64,000 bases of DNA from contig NZ_JAMTCR010000005.1 in assembly GCF_024171945.1 (NCBI RefSeq), positions 310,001 through 374,000 of the forward strand, given 5' to 3'. A program made the position numbers and the translations under genes. Shown piece after piece: positions 10,226 through 18,600 of the stretch; the stretch's first letter is position 1, and each line of letters starts with the position of its first letter. The notes under the pieces were generated by a model. It saw only the letters and a list, made by a program, of their open reading frames with translations. It searched no databases and was not told where the DNA came from. This DNA is from Actinokineospora globicatena (GTDB taxonomy: Bacteria; Actinomycetota; Actinomycetes; Mycobacteriales; Pseudonocardiaceae).

Positions 10226-11563
10226 CTACGCGCGCGCCCAGAGGGACGGCACGTTCGGCGGCTCCCAGCCAGGCAGGGAGTGGTGACCCTGGATGGCCCG
10301 GTAGCTGGCGCCGCCGTAGGTGACGGTCGCGCCAACCGCGTAGTTGGTGTACGGGGCCCACGTCCCGCCACCGGGGTTGCCGGAGGTGGTCGTGGTGGGG
10401 TTGGTGGTCGGGTTCGGACCACCGGAGGTCAGCAGGCGCAGGCTGTAGACCTGCAGGATCTCGTTGACCGGCTGGAAGTAGAAGGTGCCGCCCTGGCTGC
10501 AGTTGCCGGAGCCACCGGAGGTGACGCCCTGCGCCTGGTCGCCCGCCAGCCACGAACCGCCCGAGTCGCCCGGCTCGGCGCACGCGCTGGTCCGGGTCAG
10601 GCCGGTCACGGTGCCCTGCGGGTAGGTGACCGACGAGTTCTTCTGCTGGATGGTGCCGCAGCGCCAGCCCGTGGTGGAGCCGGAGCGGCAGACCGACGCG
10701 CCGACAGCGGCCTCGGTGCTGCCCGCGACGGACACGGTGGTGTTACCGGAGTAGCGGTTCACCAGCGGTCGGGGGGTGTTGCCCGCGGCGACGCGGACCC
10801 AGCCGTAGTCGTTACCGGGGAAGCTGGACCCGGCGACCGAACCGCTCGGGTTGGTGGTCTGGGTGCCCGCGGTGCCGCAGTGGCCCGCGGTGACGAACCC
10901 GCCCTCGACGGAGAACCCGATCGAGCAGCGGCTGCCGCCGAAGCTGTAGGCGTTGCCACCGATGACGTCGATCAGCGGCCGTGGCTCCTCGGCCGTCGTC
11001 TCGAAGCGCACCGAGGTGGTGTCCAGGCCACTGGCCTTCGCCCACGAGGTCGCCGCGTCCTGGCCGCCCGCCTTGGTCAGCACGACCACCGCGTTCGCAC
11101 TGACGTCGACGTACCACCCGGGCACGGTCTTGGGGGCCTTGCGGGAGTTGTCGTCGAGCCGGGCCTTGGCCGCGTCGAGCTGGGCCTGACTGCGGGTGAC
11201 GACCTTGGGGACGGCGCCGAGACCGCGCACCTGGTCCGCCTTGGCGGCGTCGGTGATCGCGACGGTCAGGGTGTTGGCGCCGGAGTCCAGCCAGGCACCG
11301 CCGAAGGTGCCGCCGAGCGTGCCGCGCAGGGCGCCCTCGGTCTTGGCCGCCTTGTGCTCGCGGGTCAGGCGCTGCTTGGCCTGCTCCGGGGTGATCTTCA
11401 GGTCGCGGGCCATGGCGCTGAGCACCTCGGGCGCGGCCACCTCGGCGACGGCGGGCGCGGGGGCGGACTGGCCCGCGGTCGCCGACGGGGTTAAGGCGAT
11501 GGCCGTCGTGAGACCACCCGCCGTGAGTGCTGCCAGTGCGGCAGCGGTGAACTTGCGATTCAT
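10226..11563 (-). CDS. Secreted S1-family (alpha-lytic-type) serine protease with chitin-binding tail
   Basis: 445 residues. A Sec signal peptide (MNRKFTAAALAALTAGG to about residue 31) is followed by a pro-region of the alpha-lytic type (LKITPEQAKQRLTREHKA; GALRGTLGGTFGGAWLD). The mature chymotrypsin-like domain has triad motifs VTAGHCG (His), NDYGWV (Asp) and EPGDSGGSW (Ser). A Pro/Thr/Gly linker leads to a C-terminal carbohydrate-binding module of family 5/12 type (WAPYTNYAVGATVTY; HHSLPGWEPPNVPSLW). It is probably secreted, self-processed and targeted to chitin-like polymer. The ATG at 11563 has GGAGAG upstream. Confidence 0.93.
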   Translation of the reverse strand: MNRKFTAAALAALTAGGLTTAIALTPSATAGQSAPAPAVAEVAAPEVLSAMARDLKITPEQAKQRLTREHKAAKTEGALRGTLGGTFGGAWLDSGANTLTVAITDAAKADQVRGLGAVPKVVTRSQAQLDAAKARLDDNSRKAPKTVPGWYVDVSANAVVVLTKAGGQDAATSWAKASGLDTTSVRFETTAEEPRPLIDVIGGNAYSFGGSRCSIGFSVEGGFVTAGHCGTAGTQTTNPSGSVAGSSFPGNDYGWVRVAAGNTPRPLVNRYSGNTTVSVAGSTEAAVGASVCRSGSTTGWRCGTIQQKNSSVTYPQGTVTGLTRTSACAEPGDSGGSWLAGDQAQGVTSGGSGNCSQGGTFYFQPVNEILQVYSLRLLTSGGPNPTTNPTTTTSGNPGGGTWAPYTNYAVGATVTYGGASYRAIQGHHSLPGWEPPNVPSLWARA

Positions 11564-11628
11564 CACGCTCTCCAATTGAGGGCGAGTTGTGCAGGGTAAG
11601 ACCCGACGGTAGGAGGGTGATCCCCCAT

Positions 11629-11644
11629 ATTGGTACATACCAAT
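11629..11644. promoter_or_regulatory. Palindromic operator candidate between protease and SDR genes
   Basis: ATTGGTA-CA-TACCAAT is a perfect 7-bp dyad with a 2-bp spacer. It lies in the 125-bp divergent promoter region, 66 bp from the protease start and 45 bp from the SDR start. It is AT-rich against a GC-rich background, as expected for a repressor site. The cognate regulator is not identifiable. Confidence 0.5.
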
Positions 11645-11688
11645 GAGGTCATACCTCCCATATCGGCCACTACTGGGAAGGTGGGAAC

Positions 11689-12483
11689 ATGAATACTGGG
11701 AACGATTCCGGACCTCGGGAGACTCGACCACCGCGGCGGGTGCTGGTTACCGGCGCGTCCGGTGGTATAGGCGCGGCGGTGGCCAGGGCGTTCGCCGCGC
11801 TCGGTGACCGGATCGCGGTGCACTACTCCAGCCGGGTGGACCGCGCGGAGCGGCTGGTCGCCGAGTTGTCCGGCGACGGTCATCTGGTGGTGTGCGCCGA
11901 CCTCGCCGACCCGGCGGCGATCCCGCCCCTCGTCGAGGCCACTGTGGACGGTCTGGGCGGCGTGGACGTCTTGGTCAACAACGCCGCCGTGCTCACCCCG
12001 GCGCACCCACCGGTCACGACGTCGTACGCCGAGTGGACCGGGGCGTGGCAGGACGTGCTGGCGGTCAACCTGCTCGGCGCGGCGAACCTGACCCACCAGG
12101 TCGCGGTCCGGATGATCGAGCAGGGCGGCGGCGGCCGGATCGTCAACGTCGGGTCCCGGGGCGCCTTCCGCGGCGAGCCGCAACACCCGGCGTACGGCGC
12201 GAGCAAGGCCGGTCTGCACGCCCTCGGCCAGTCCCTCGCGGTCGCGCTGGCGCCGCACGGCATCGCGGTCACCTCGGTCGCGCCGGGGTTCGTCAACACG
12301 GAGCGGGTGTCCGAGCGGCTGGCGGGCGCGGCGGGGGAGGCGATCCGCGCGCAGAGCCCGTTCGACCGGGTGGCCACACCGGAGGAGATCGCCGGGGCGG
12401 TGGTCTACCTGGCGTCGGAGGAGGCGCTGTGGGCGTCGGGGACGATTCTCGACCTCAACGGGGCTTCTTACCTGCGCACGTAG
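11689..12483 (+). CDS. SDR-family oxidoreductase
   Basis: 264 residues. Classical short-chain dehydrogenase: nucleotide-binding TGASGGIG near residues 21-28, NNAAV, the catalytic serine in VNVGSRGAF and the YGASKAG catalytic Tyr/Lys. The C-terminal DLNGASYLRT resembles FabG-like 3-oxoacyl reductases. The substrate is unknown. The ATG at 11689 is preceded by GGGAAGGTGGG. The FAD oxidoreductase begins 18 bp downstream and may be co-transcribed, although it also has its own promoter hexamer. Confidence 0.88.
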   Translation: MNTGNDSGPRETRPPRRVLVTGASGGIGAAVARAFAALGDRIAVHYSSRVDRAERLVAELSGDGHLVVCADLADPAAIPPLVEATVDGLGGVDVLVNNAAVLTPAHPPVTTSYAEWTGAWQDVLAVNLLGAANLTHQVAVRMIEQGGGGRIVNVGSRGAFRGEPQHPAYGASKAGLHALGQSLAVALAPHGIAVTSVAPGFVNTERVSERLAGAAGEAIRAQSPFDRVATPEEIAGAVVYLASEEALWASGTILDLNGASYLRT

Positions 12484-12488
12484 GCCAC

Positions 12489-12494
12489 TACGGT
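12489..12494 (+). promoter_or_regulatory. Minus-10 hexamer (TACGGT), leaderless start of FAD oxidoreductase
   Basis: TACGGT matches the actinobacterial TANNNT minus-10. It ends 7 nt before the GTG at 12502, with no Shine-Dalgarno in between. This predicts transcription starting at or next to the start codon. Confidence 0.5.
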
Positions 12495-12501
12495 CGGCTG
12501 G

Positions 12502-14010
12502 GTGGACGCATATGACGTTGTCGTGGTGGGCGGCGGGCACAACGCTCTTGTCGCCGCCGCCTACCTCGCCCGTGCCGGCCGGTCGGTGCTCGTGGTCGAA
12601 CGCCTCGGCCACGTCGGCGGTGCCGCGGTGAGCGCCAGCCCGTTCCCCGGGGTGCGCTTGTCGCGGTACTCCTACCTCGTCAGCTTGCTCCCGGACCGGA
12701 TCGTGGCTGATCTGGGCCTTCGGTTGGATCTGCGTTCGCGCGCGGTGTCGTCCTACACGCCGATCGAACGCGGCGGGAAGCACGCGGGTCTGCTGGTCGG
12801 CGGCGCTGACACGGCGGAGTCGTTCCGCGCGGTAACCGGCTCGGACAAGGAGTACGGCCGCTGGCGCGAGTTCTACGCGTCGATGGCCCGGCTGGCGGAG
12901 GTCGTGGCGCCGACCATGCTCGAGCCACTGCCCAGCCGCGACGCGCTGCGGGAACTAGTGGTCGCCGCGGCGGGTCCGGACGCCTGGCGCTGGGTGTTCG
13001 AGCAGCCCCTGGCCGAGACGCTGCAGGAGGTCTTCACCGACGACGTCGTCCGCGGCGTGGTCGCCACCGACGGCCTCATCGGCACCCACACCTCACTGGC
13101 CGACCCGGACCTGGCCGCGAACCGGTGCTTCCTCTACCACGTCATCGGCAACGGCACGGGCGACTGGCGCGTCCCGGTCGGCGGCATGGGCGCGGTGACC
13201 AGCGAGTTGGCCGGCGCGGCCCGCTCATCCGGCGCCCGACTCGTGACCGACGCCGAGGTCACCTCCATCGCCGCCGACGGCGTGACCGCCGAGGTCGTCT
13301 ACCGCAGCGGGAACGAGGAGATCACCGTCGGCGCCCGCCACGTCCTCTCCGGTGTCGCCCCCGCCGTGCTGGACCGCCTGCTGGGCCGCCTACCCCGCCC
13401 CTCGGCGCCAGGCGCCCAACTCAAGATCAACCTCCTCCTGGACCGCCTGCCCCGCCTGCGCTCGGGAGTACGGCCTGAGGAGGCGTTCGCCGGGACCCTC
13501 CACCTGGATGAGTCCTATGTGGACCTGGAGATAGCGTACCGGGAGAGCGCCGCGGGCCACCTGCCCGAACGGCCGCCGGGGGAGATGTACTGCCACACGC
13601 TGACCGATCGGTCCATTGTGGACTCACCGACGGCCCACACCCTGACCCTGTTCGGCCTGCACGCCCCAGACACCCTCTTCGACGCCCCGGGCGCGAAGGA
13701 GGAACTGGTCGCCCGCTACCTGGCAGGCCTGAACCGCTACCTCCTGGACCCCATCGAGTCTTGCCTGACCACCATCGACGGCGTCCCGTGCCTGGAGGCC
13801 CGCACCCCGCGCGACCTCGAAACCGAACTCGCCATGCCCCGCGGCAACATCTTCCACGGCCCCCTCACCTGGCCGCACGGCACCGGCTGGGGCGTGGAAA
13901 CCGACATCCCCAACCTCCACCAAGCCGCCAGCTCCGCCCAACGCGGCGGCGGCGTCAGCGGCATAGCGGGCCACAACGCCGCCATGTCCCTCCTCCACCC
14001 CACCAGCTAG
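12502..14010 (+). CDS. Phytoene-desaturase-like FAD-dependent oxidoreductase
   Basis: 502 residues. The N-terminal dinucleotide-binding motif is VVVVGGGHNALVAAAYLARAG with the adjacent VVERLGHVGG. The C-terminal FAD-contacting region contains VSGIAGHNAAMSLL. This architecture (GGGHNxL plus the C-terminal GHN block) is that of the PYROXD2/CrtI-like family. No carotenoid genes are nearby, so a carotenoid role is not supported. The GTG at 12502 is used. It is paired with the upstream SDR, suggesting two steps on one unknown small molecule. Confidence 0.85.
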   Translation: MDAYDVVVVGGGHNALVAAAYLARAGRSVLVVERLGHVGGAAVSASPFPGVRLSRYSYLVSLLPDRIVADLGLRLDLRSRAVSSYTPIERGGKHAGLLVGGADTAESFRAVTGSDKEYGRWREFYASMARLAEVVAPTMLEPLPSRDALRELVVAAAGPDAWRWVFEQPLAETLQEVFTDDVVRGVVATDGLIGTHTSLADPDLAANRCFLYHVIGNGTGDWRVPVGGMGAVTSELAGAARSSGARLVTDAEVTSIAADGVTAEVVYRSGNEEITVGARHVLSGVAPAVLDRLLGRLPRPSAPGAQLKINLLLDRLPRLRSGVRPEEAFAGTLHLDESYVDLEIAYRESAAGHLPERPPGEMYCHTLTDRSIVDSPTAHTLTLFGLHAPDTLFDAPGAKEELVARYLAGLNRYLLDPIESCLTTIDGVPCLEARTPRDLETELAMPRGNIFHGPLTWPHGTGWGVETDIPNLHQAASSAQRGGGVSGIAGHNAAMSLLHPTS

Positions 14011-14098
14011 CCGGCTCATCCCCTCCTGTGGACGCGCCTGCTTGCTGATGCAGCGGTGTCCTCCTGCGGGCATGCCCGAGAACCGGCAGGCTTGTCGG

Positions 14099-14413
14099 GT
14101 GACGACAAGCGGCCGTGCCACCAGGTGGAGCAATCGACGCGCGGCTCGGAAGGTGGTGTTGGGCTACATCGCCGTTGTCACCGTGGTGTTCGCCGCCGTG
14201 GCCGTAGTGCTGGCCGTCAACGAATCCGCCGACGCCTCGTTCGCGCCCGTGCTGGCGGTGGCGGTGAGCCTGCCCGCGTCGCTGCTGATCATCCTGGTGC
14301 CCGAACTGCCCCAACCCTGGGACGGCATCGCCGCCAGGGCCACCCTCGTCGGCGCGGCCCTCGTCCAGGCCTGGCTGCTCTGGCTCCTCTTCCGAGGCCA
14401 CCGCACCGCCTGA
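14099..14413 (+). CDS. SCO4225-like small membrane protein
   Basis: 104 residues from the GTG at 14099. Three hydrophobic segments are seen at about residues 21-41, 50-66 and 78-95, with a basic N-terminus (SGRATRWSNRRAARK). The arrangement and the ADASFAPVLAVAVSLPASLLIILVPE segment recall the short SCO4225-type membrane proteins of streptomycetes; the function is unknown. A start further upstream (14042) would add cysteine-rich residues without membrane character. It is convergent with the mycoredoxin gene. Confidence 0.6.
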   Translation: MTTSGRATRWSNRRAARKVVLGYIAVVTVVFAAVAVVLAVNESADASFAPVLAVAVSLPASLLIILVPELPQPWDGIAARATLVGAALVQAWLLWLLFRGHRTA

Positions 14414-14576
14414 CCCGGCGTCGCCAACCACCCGGCTCCGGGGCCGCCTAGAGCGCTTGGCTTCGAAGCCTGGGCCGAGGGCTTGGGGCCGGGTCCCGGT
14501 GTCGCTGAGCCAACTGGTTCGAGACGCCGAGCCGTCGGACTCGGAGGTGTCCACCCGGCCGGTGTTGGTCGGGTGG

Positions 14577-14597
14577 GGTGGGGTGGTCCACCCCACC
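14577..14597. terminator. Bidirectional hairpin between convergent genes
   Basis: GGTGGGGTGG (14577-14586) is followed after one base by its exact complement CCACCCCACC (14588-14597). In practice this is an 8-bp stem with a small loop. It separates the plus-strand membrane protein from the minus-strand mycoredoxin. The rest of the 200-bp gap shows nothing else. Confidence 0.5.
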
Positions 14598-14614
14598 GCC
14601 GGTTCGGTGACTGC

Positions 14615-14863
14615 CTACTGGCCCAGTTCGGCCTTCACCTGCGCCAGGGACGGGTTGGTCAGGGCCGCGCCGTTGGGGAAGTGCAGGGTCGGGACGGTCT
14701 GGTTGCCGCCGTTGACGGACATGACGTACTCGGCCGCGCCGGGGGTGTCCTCGATGTCGATCTCGACGTACTCGATGCCCTCGGCGTCCAGTTGCGTCTT
14801 GAGCCTGCGGCAGTAGCCGCACCAGGTGGTGGAGTACATGGTCAGCGTCTCTGGCGCGGACAT
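14615..14863 (-). CDS. Mycoredoxin (glutaredoxin-like, CGYC)
   Basis: 82 residues. Thioredoxin-fold redox protein with active site TWCGYCRRLKTQL, the cis-proline segment QTVPTLHF and NPSLAQVKAEL at the C-terminus. This matches actinobacterial mycoredoxin-1, which reduces mycothiol mixed disulfides in the cytosol. The ATG at 14863 has GAGGGAG upstream; an earlier ATG at 14878 lacks one. It lies 93 bp downstream of the formate-dehydrogenase-like gene on the same strand. Confidence 0.88.
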   Translation of the reverse strand: MSAPETLTMYSTTWCGYCRRLKTQLDAEGIEYVEIDIEDTPGAAEYVMSVNGGNQTVPTLHFPNGAALTNPSLAQVKAELGQ

Positions 14864-14955
14864 CGAGGGCTCCCTCATCGGCGAGTGGGTCGGTCACCAG
14901 CATCAACGCCGGGGCAGGCGCTCCGATGCCACCCAATCATGAGGCGCACGTCACA

Positions 14956-17289
14956 TCAGGGCTCGTCTGAGACCACCTCCGGTTCCAGGCGGATGACGAC
15001 CGACTTCGAGGTGGGGGTGTTCGACGTGTCGGCGGTCGAGTCCAGTGGGATGAGGGAGTTGGCCTCGGGGAAGTAGGCCGCCGCGCAGCCTCGGGTGGTG
15101 TCGTAGGCGACGACCCGGAAGCGGTGGGCGTGCCGTTCCACGACTCCCGTCGGGTCCTCCGGCCACTCGCTGATGAGCGTGACCAGCTGACCGTCAGCCA
15201 AGCCCAGGTCGGTGATGTCCTGGGGGTTGACCAGCACCACGCGCCTGCCGTCCTTGATGCCGCGGTAGCGGTCGTCCAGGCCGTAGATCGTGGTGTTGTA
15301 CTGGTCGTGGCTGCGCAGGGTCTGCAGCAGCAGCCGACCAGGCGGGACGCGCAGCACCGTCAACGGGTTCGCCGTGAACACCGCCTTCCCGGTCCGGGTG
15401 CCGGTGAACTCGCGCGAGTCGCGCGGCGCGTGCGGCAGCACGAACCCGTCCGGCTCACGCACCCGCGCGTTGTAGTCGGCGCACCCCGGCACGACCCGCG
15501 AGATCCGGTCGCGGACCAGGTCGTAGTCGCCCGACAGCGCTGCCCACGGCACCGGGTGCTCCGGCCCGAACAGCGCTAACGCCAGCCCGCAGACGATCCC
15601 GACCTCGGACATCAGGTGCTCCGACGCGGGCTCCAACCGCCCCCGCGACCGGTGCACCACCGACATCGAGTCCTCGACCGTCACGAACTGCTCCCCGGCC
15701 GCCTGCTCGTCGCGCTCCGTGCGCCCACGCGTCGGCAGGATCAACGCCGTTCGCCCGTGCACGACGTGCGACCGGTTGAGCTTCGTGGACACGTGCACCG
15801 TCAGGTCGCACGCCCGCAGCGCCGCCTCCGTCACCGCAGTGTCCGGACTCGCGGAGGCGAAGTTGCCCCCGACGGCCATGAACACCCGGGCCTGGCCATC
15901 GCGCATGGCCCGGATCGCCCCGACGGTGTCCAGCCCGTGCGAGCGCGGCGCGGTGATGCCGAACTCGGTGTCCAGGGCGGCCAGGAACTTCTCCGGCATC
16001 TTCTCCCAGATGCCCATGGTGCGGTCGCCCTGCACGTTCGAGTGCCCGCGCACCGGGCACAGCCCGGCCCCCGGCTTCCCGATCATCCCGCGCAGCAGGG
16101 CGACGTTGGCGATCTCGCGGATCGTCGGCACCGAGTGCTTGTGCTGGGTCAGTCCCATCGCCCAGCACACGACGGTCCGCTCCGACTCCGCGAACATCCG
16201 CGCCACCCGCTCGACCTCGGCCCGGTCGAGCCCGGTGGCCACGTCCACCGCCTCCCAGTCGACCTCCGCCACGTGCGCGGCGTACTCCTCGAACCCCTCG
16301 GTGCTCCCGGCCACGAAGTCCCGGTCCACCACCGTGCCCGGCCGCTCGGCCTCCCAGCGCAGCAGCAGGTGCCCGATGGCCTGGAACAGCGCTTGGTCGC
16401 CGCCCAGCCGGATCTGGAGGAACACATCCGCCAGCGCCGTGCCCTTGCCCAGCAGCCCGCTCACCTTCTGCGGGTTCTTGAACCGCAGCAACCCCGCCTC
16501 CGGCAACGGGTTCACCGCGATGATCCGCGCCCCGTTCGCCTTCGCCTTCTCCAGCGCGCTGAGCATCCTGGGGTGGTTGGTGCCCGGGTTCTGCCCGACC
16601 ACCACCAGCAGGTCGGCGCGGGTGACGTCCTCCAGCGTCACCGAGCCCTTGCCGATACCGGTCGTCTCGGCCAGCGCGGCACCGGAGGACTCGTGGCACA
16701 TGTTCGAGCAGTCCGGCAGGTTGTTCGTGCCGAACGACCGCACCAGCAACTGGTAGAGGAACGCGGCCTCGTTGCTGGTCCGGCCGGAGGTGTAGAACAC
16801 CGCTTCGTCCGGTGTGGACAGTGCGCGCAGCTGCCCGGCGATCAGCTCGAACGCCTCCGGCCAGTCGATCGGCGTGTAGTGCGTCGCCCCTGGTCGCAGC
16901 ACCACGGGCTGGGTGATCCGGCCCTGTTGGCCCAGCCAGTAGTCGGTGCGCTCGGCCAGCTCGGCGATCGGGTGCTCGGCGAAGAACTCCGGCCCCACCC
17001 GCCGTCGCGTCGCCTCCTCCGCGACCGCCTTGGCGCCGTTCTCGCAGAACTCGGCCACTGACCGGTGCCCACGCGGCTCCGGCCAGGCGCAGCCGGGGCA
17101 GTCGAACCCCTCGCGCTGGTTCAGCAACCGCAGCGTCGCCCCGGTCCGCAGGGCGCCCATCTGCTCGACACCACGCCGAAGAGAGGTGGTGACCCCGGGG
17201 ATTCCGGCGGCCCACGTCTTGCGCGTGGTGACGTCCAGCTCGGCTTCGTTGACGTCGCGTTCTGGCGGTGTGCTGACCATGTGACCCAT
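14956..17289 (-). CDS. FdhF/YdeP-family molybdopterin oxidoreductase
   Basis: 777 residues, the size of the YdeP/FdhF-like alpha subunits. The N-terminal cysteines FDCPGCAWPEP and AEFCENG would ligate an Fe-S cluster. The presumed Mo ligand is cysteine in SNMCHESSGAAL, where classical FdhF can have selenocysteine. Other molybdopterin-binding blocks: VVVGQNPGTNHPRML, GHSNVQGDRTMGIWE and the C-terminal LQTLRSHDQYNTTIYG. It is predicted to be a cytoplasmic formate-dehydrogenase-like or related enzyme; the true substrate of YdeP-type members is uncertain. No beta or gamma subunit lies beside it. FdhD at 9294-10115 is the probable maturation partner. ATG at 17289; an ATG three codons later is possible. 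Confidence 0.9.
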   Translation of the reverse strand: MGHMVSTPPERDVNEAELDVTTRKTWAAGIPGVTTSLRRGVEQMGALRTGATLRLLNQREGFDCPGCAWPEPRGHRSVAEFCENGAKAVAEEATRRRVGPEFFAEHPIAELAERTDYWLGQQGRITQPVVLRPGATHYTPIDWPEAFELIAGQLRALSTPDEAVFYTSGRTSNEAAFLYQLLVRSFGTNNLPDCSNMCHESSGAALAETTGIGKGSVTLEDVTRADLLVVVGQNPGTNHPRMLSALEKAKANGARIIAVNPLPEAGLLRFKNPQKVSGLLGKGTALADVFLQIRLGGDQALFQAIGHLLLRWEAERPGTVVDRDFVAGSTEGFEEYAAHVAEVDWEAVDVATGLDRAEVERVARMFAESERTVVCWAMGLTQHKHSVPTIREIANVALLRGMIGKPGAGLCPVRGHSNVQGDRTMGIWEKMPEKFLAALDTEFGITAPRSHGLDTVGAIRAMRDGQARVFMAVGGNFASASPDTAVTEAALRACDLTVHVSTKLNRSHVVHGRTALILPTRGRTERDEQAAGEQFVTVEDSMSVVHRSRGRLEPASEHLMSEVGIVCGLALALFGPEHPVPWAALSGDYDLVRDRISRVVPGCADYNARVREPDGFVLPHAPRDSREFTGTRTGKAVFTANPLTVLRVPPGRLLLQTLRSHDQYNTTIYGLDDRYRGIKDGRRVVLVNPQDITDLGLADGQLVTLISEWPEDPTGVVERHAHRFRVVAYDTTRGCAAAYFPEANSLIPLDSTADTSNTPTSKSVVIRLEPEVVSDEP

Positions 17290-17320
17290 GGTCGGCTATC
17301 CGTGTCAACCCTGCAAAAAG

Positions 17321-17329
17321 TTGTCCACA
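17321..17329 (+). promoter_or_regulatory. Single DnaA-box-like site
   Basis: A perfect TTGTCCACA lies in the short gap between the molybdoenzyme start and the upstream gene's stop. A degraded match (GTGTCAACC) sits 19 bp before it, the same spacing as the four better pairs in this window. Confidence 0.35.
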
Positions 17330-17333
17330 GGCC

Positions 17334-18302
17334 CTAGTTCGGGCAGCCGCTTTCCAGCGGGATGTCCGCTTCCGGGTCGAAGTAGGTGACCTTGTCGTGC
17401 TTGGCCTTCGTCCGCGTCGGCGTGCGGTCCTGGTAGTCCGAGGCGATGAAACCCTTGGTGTAGGCGTCGCAGGAGATCGAGTAGTAGAAGCCGTCGACCT
17501 TCTCGTACCAGAGGCCCAGGCTGCCCGGCGCCCACCGCGCGCCCTTGCGCATCACGTACTCGATGTCGGCGCGGACCACCACGATCACGCTCATCGGGTC
17601 CAGCGGCAGGGCTACCTGCTCGGCGGTGAAGGCGTAGGCGAACACGTAGTTGGTGTGCACCACCAGCTCGTCCGCCTTGCCCGCCTCGACCCGCATGGTG
17701 CCCTTGACCTTGGGCGCCGCGGGGAGCAGCTGCGAGCCGGTGTCGATCATGCTGACCAGCGCCTGGACCTGCCGCTCGTTGCCGGAGCCGAACAGCGGCC
17801 GCAACTGCCTGGCCACGTCGGGCGCGAGCATCCCCAGGTAGCGGTCGGGGTTGTGGTCGCGCAGCATCGCCGGGTCGAGCCTGCTGGCGATCAGCACGTC
17901 CTTGACCTGGCGGGTCGCGTCGGCGACCTCCTCGGCGCTGAACTCGCCGACCTGCATCGCGGGCGGGGTCGTGATGCCCGCCTCGCCGTCGGCCCAGTGC
18001 GCGGCGGGGGTCAGCGCGAACGGCCGGTTGAGGTCGACGACGTTCTCGGCGCCCGGCTCGTCCCCGGGACCTCCTGGCGGCCCACCGCGCCCGGACCGGT
18101 CGAACACCCCGACCCCGGCCAGCAGCATCACCACGGCCACCACGGCGACCAGCAGCATCGACGTCACCAGCCAACGCTCAAGACGGCGACGTCGCGTCCT
18201 GCGCAACATCGCCTTCACGTCGGCTTGCGCCGACGCGCGCACTCGGCGGCGCCACGCGGCATCTTGTAACGCCGCGTGATCGCCGTACTCACGTTGGTCC
18301 AC
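17334..18302 (-). CDS. Membrane-anchored protein of unknown function
   Basis: 322 residues from the GTG at 18302. There is a cytoplasmic basic N-terminus (WRRRVRASAQADVKAMLRRTRRRRLE), then one strong transmembrane helix (about residues 46-67), a Gly/Pro-rich linker and a soluble domain of roughly 240 residues probably outside the membrane. That domain contains two cysteines (SISCDAYTKGF and the C-terminal ESGCPN) that may pair. I do not recognise the family. It lies upstream of the molybdoenzyme on the same strand, 44 bp away, but functional linkage is not evident. Confidence 0.7.
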   Translation of the reverse strand: MDQREYGDHAALQDAAWRRRVRASAQADVKAMLRRTRRRRLERWLVTSMLLVAVVAVVMLLAGVGVFDRSGRGGPPGGPGDEPGAENVVDLNRPFALTPAAHWADGEAGITTPPAMQVGEFSAEEVADATRQVKDVLIASRLDPAMLRDHNPDRYLGMLAPDVARQLRPLFGSGNERQVQALVSMIDTGSQLLPAAPKVKGTMRVEAGKADELVVHTNYVFAYAFTAEQVALPLDPMSVIVVVRADIEYVMRKGARWAPGSLGLWYEKVDGFYYSISCDAYTKGFIASDYQDRTPTRTKAKHDKVTYFDPEADIPLESGCPN

Positions 18303-18415
18303 CGGCCCCCCAAGGGCGATCCAACCCGGCTGGCCGGGCTGGTTGAGGTGTCGACTGCCTGGTGAACACCTCATCGATATGGCCACAGCCCGTGTTAACA
18401 CCAAGGCCATACGGA

Positions 18416-18437
18416 CCGCTCACGCTGCGGTGAGCGG
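18416..18437 (-). terminator. Hairpin after the short valine-tRNA ligase gene
   Basis: CCGCTCAC (18416-18423) and GTGAGCGG (18430-18437) form an 8-bp stem with a 6-nt loop. It is about 165 bp past the minus-strand ligase stop at 18601, within the roughly 300-bp gap before the next gene. That distance makes the assignment tentative; nothing else is seen in the gap. Confidence 0.35.
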
Positions 18438-18600
18438 CGCCCAATGCCGGACCAACGGTCACGATCGCCCGTTGACAGTCGCGCAGTGTCACCCGAACGG
18501 CGCAGACCGCCGCCACACCCCCGTGGCGAGTACACAGCGCGTGGGTCCGAGCCTGGACCGGCGTGGATCACCGGGGTCAAGCGTGGCCCAGGTCACAACG

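Noticed and set aside
11689..14010. Carotenoid or other biosynthetic gene cluster
   Set aside because: Only an SDR and a phytoene-desaturase-like protein are present; no synthase, carrier or core enzyme is nearby.
15455..17308. 617-codon open frame on the minus strand
   Set aside because: It is an out-of-frame shadow of the molybdoenzyme gene, with Arg/Gly-rich low-complexity translation.
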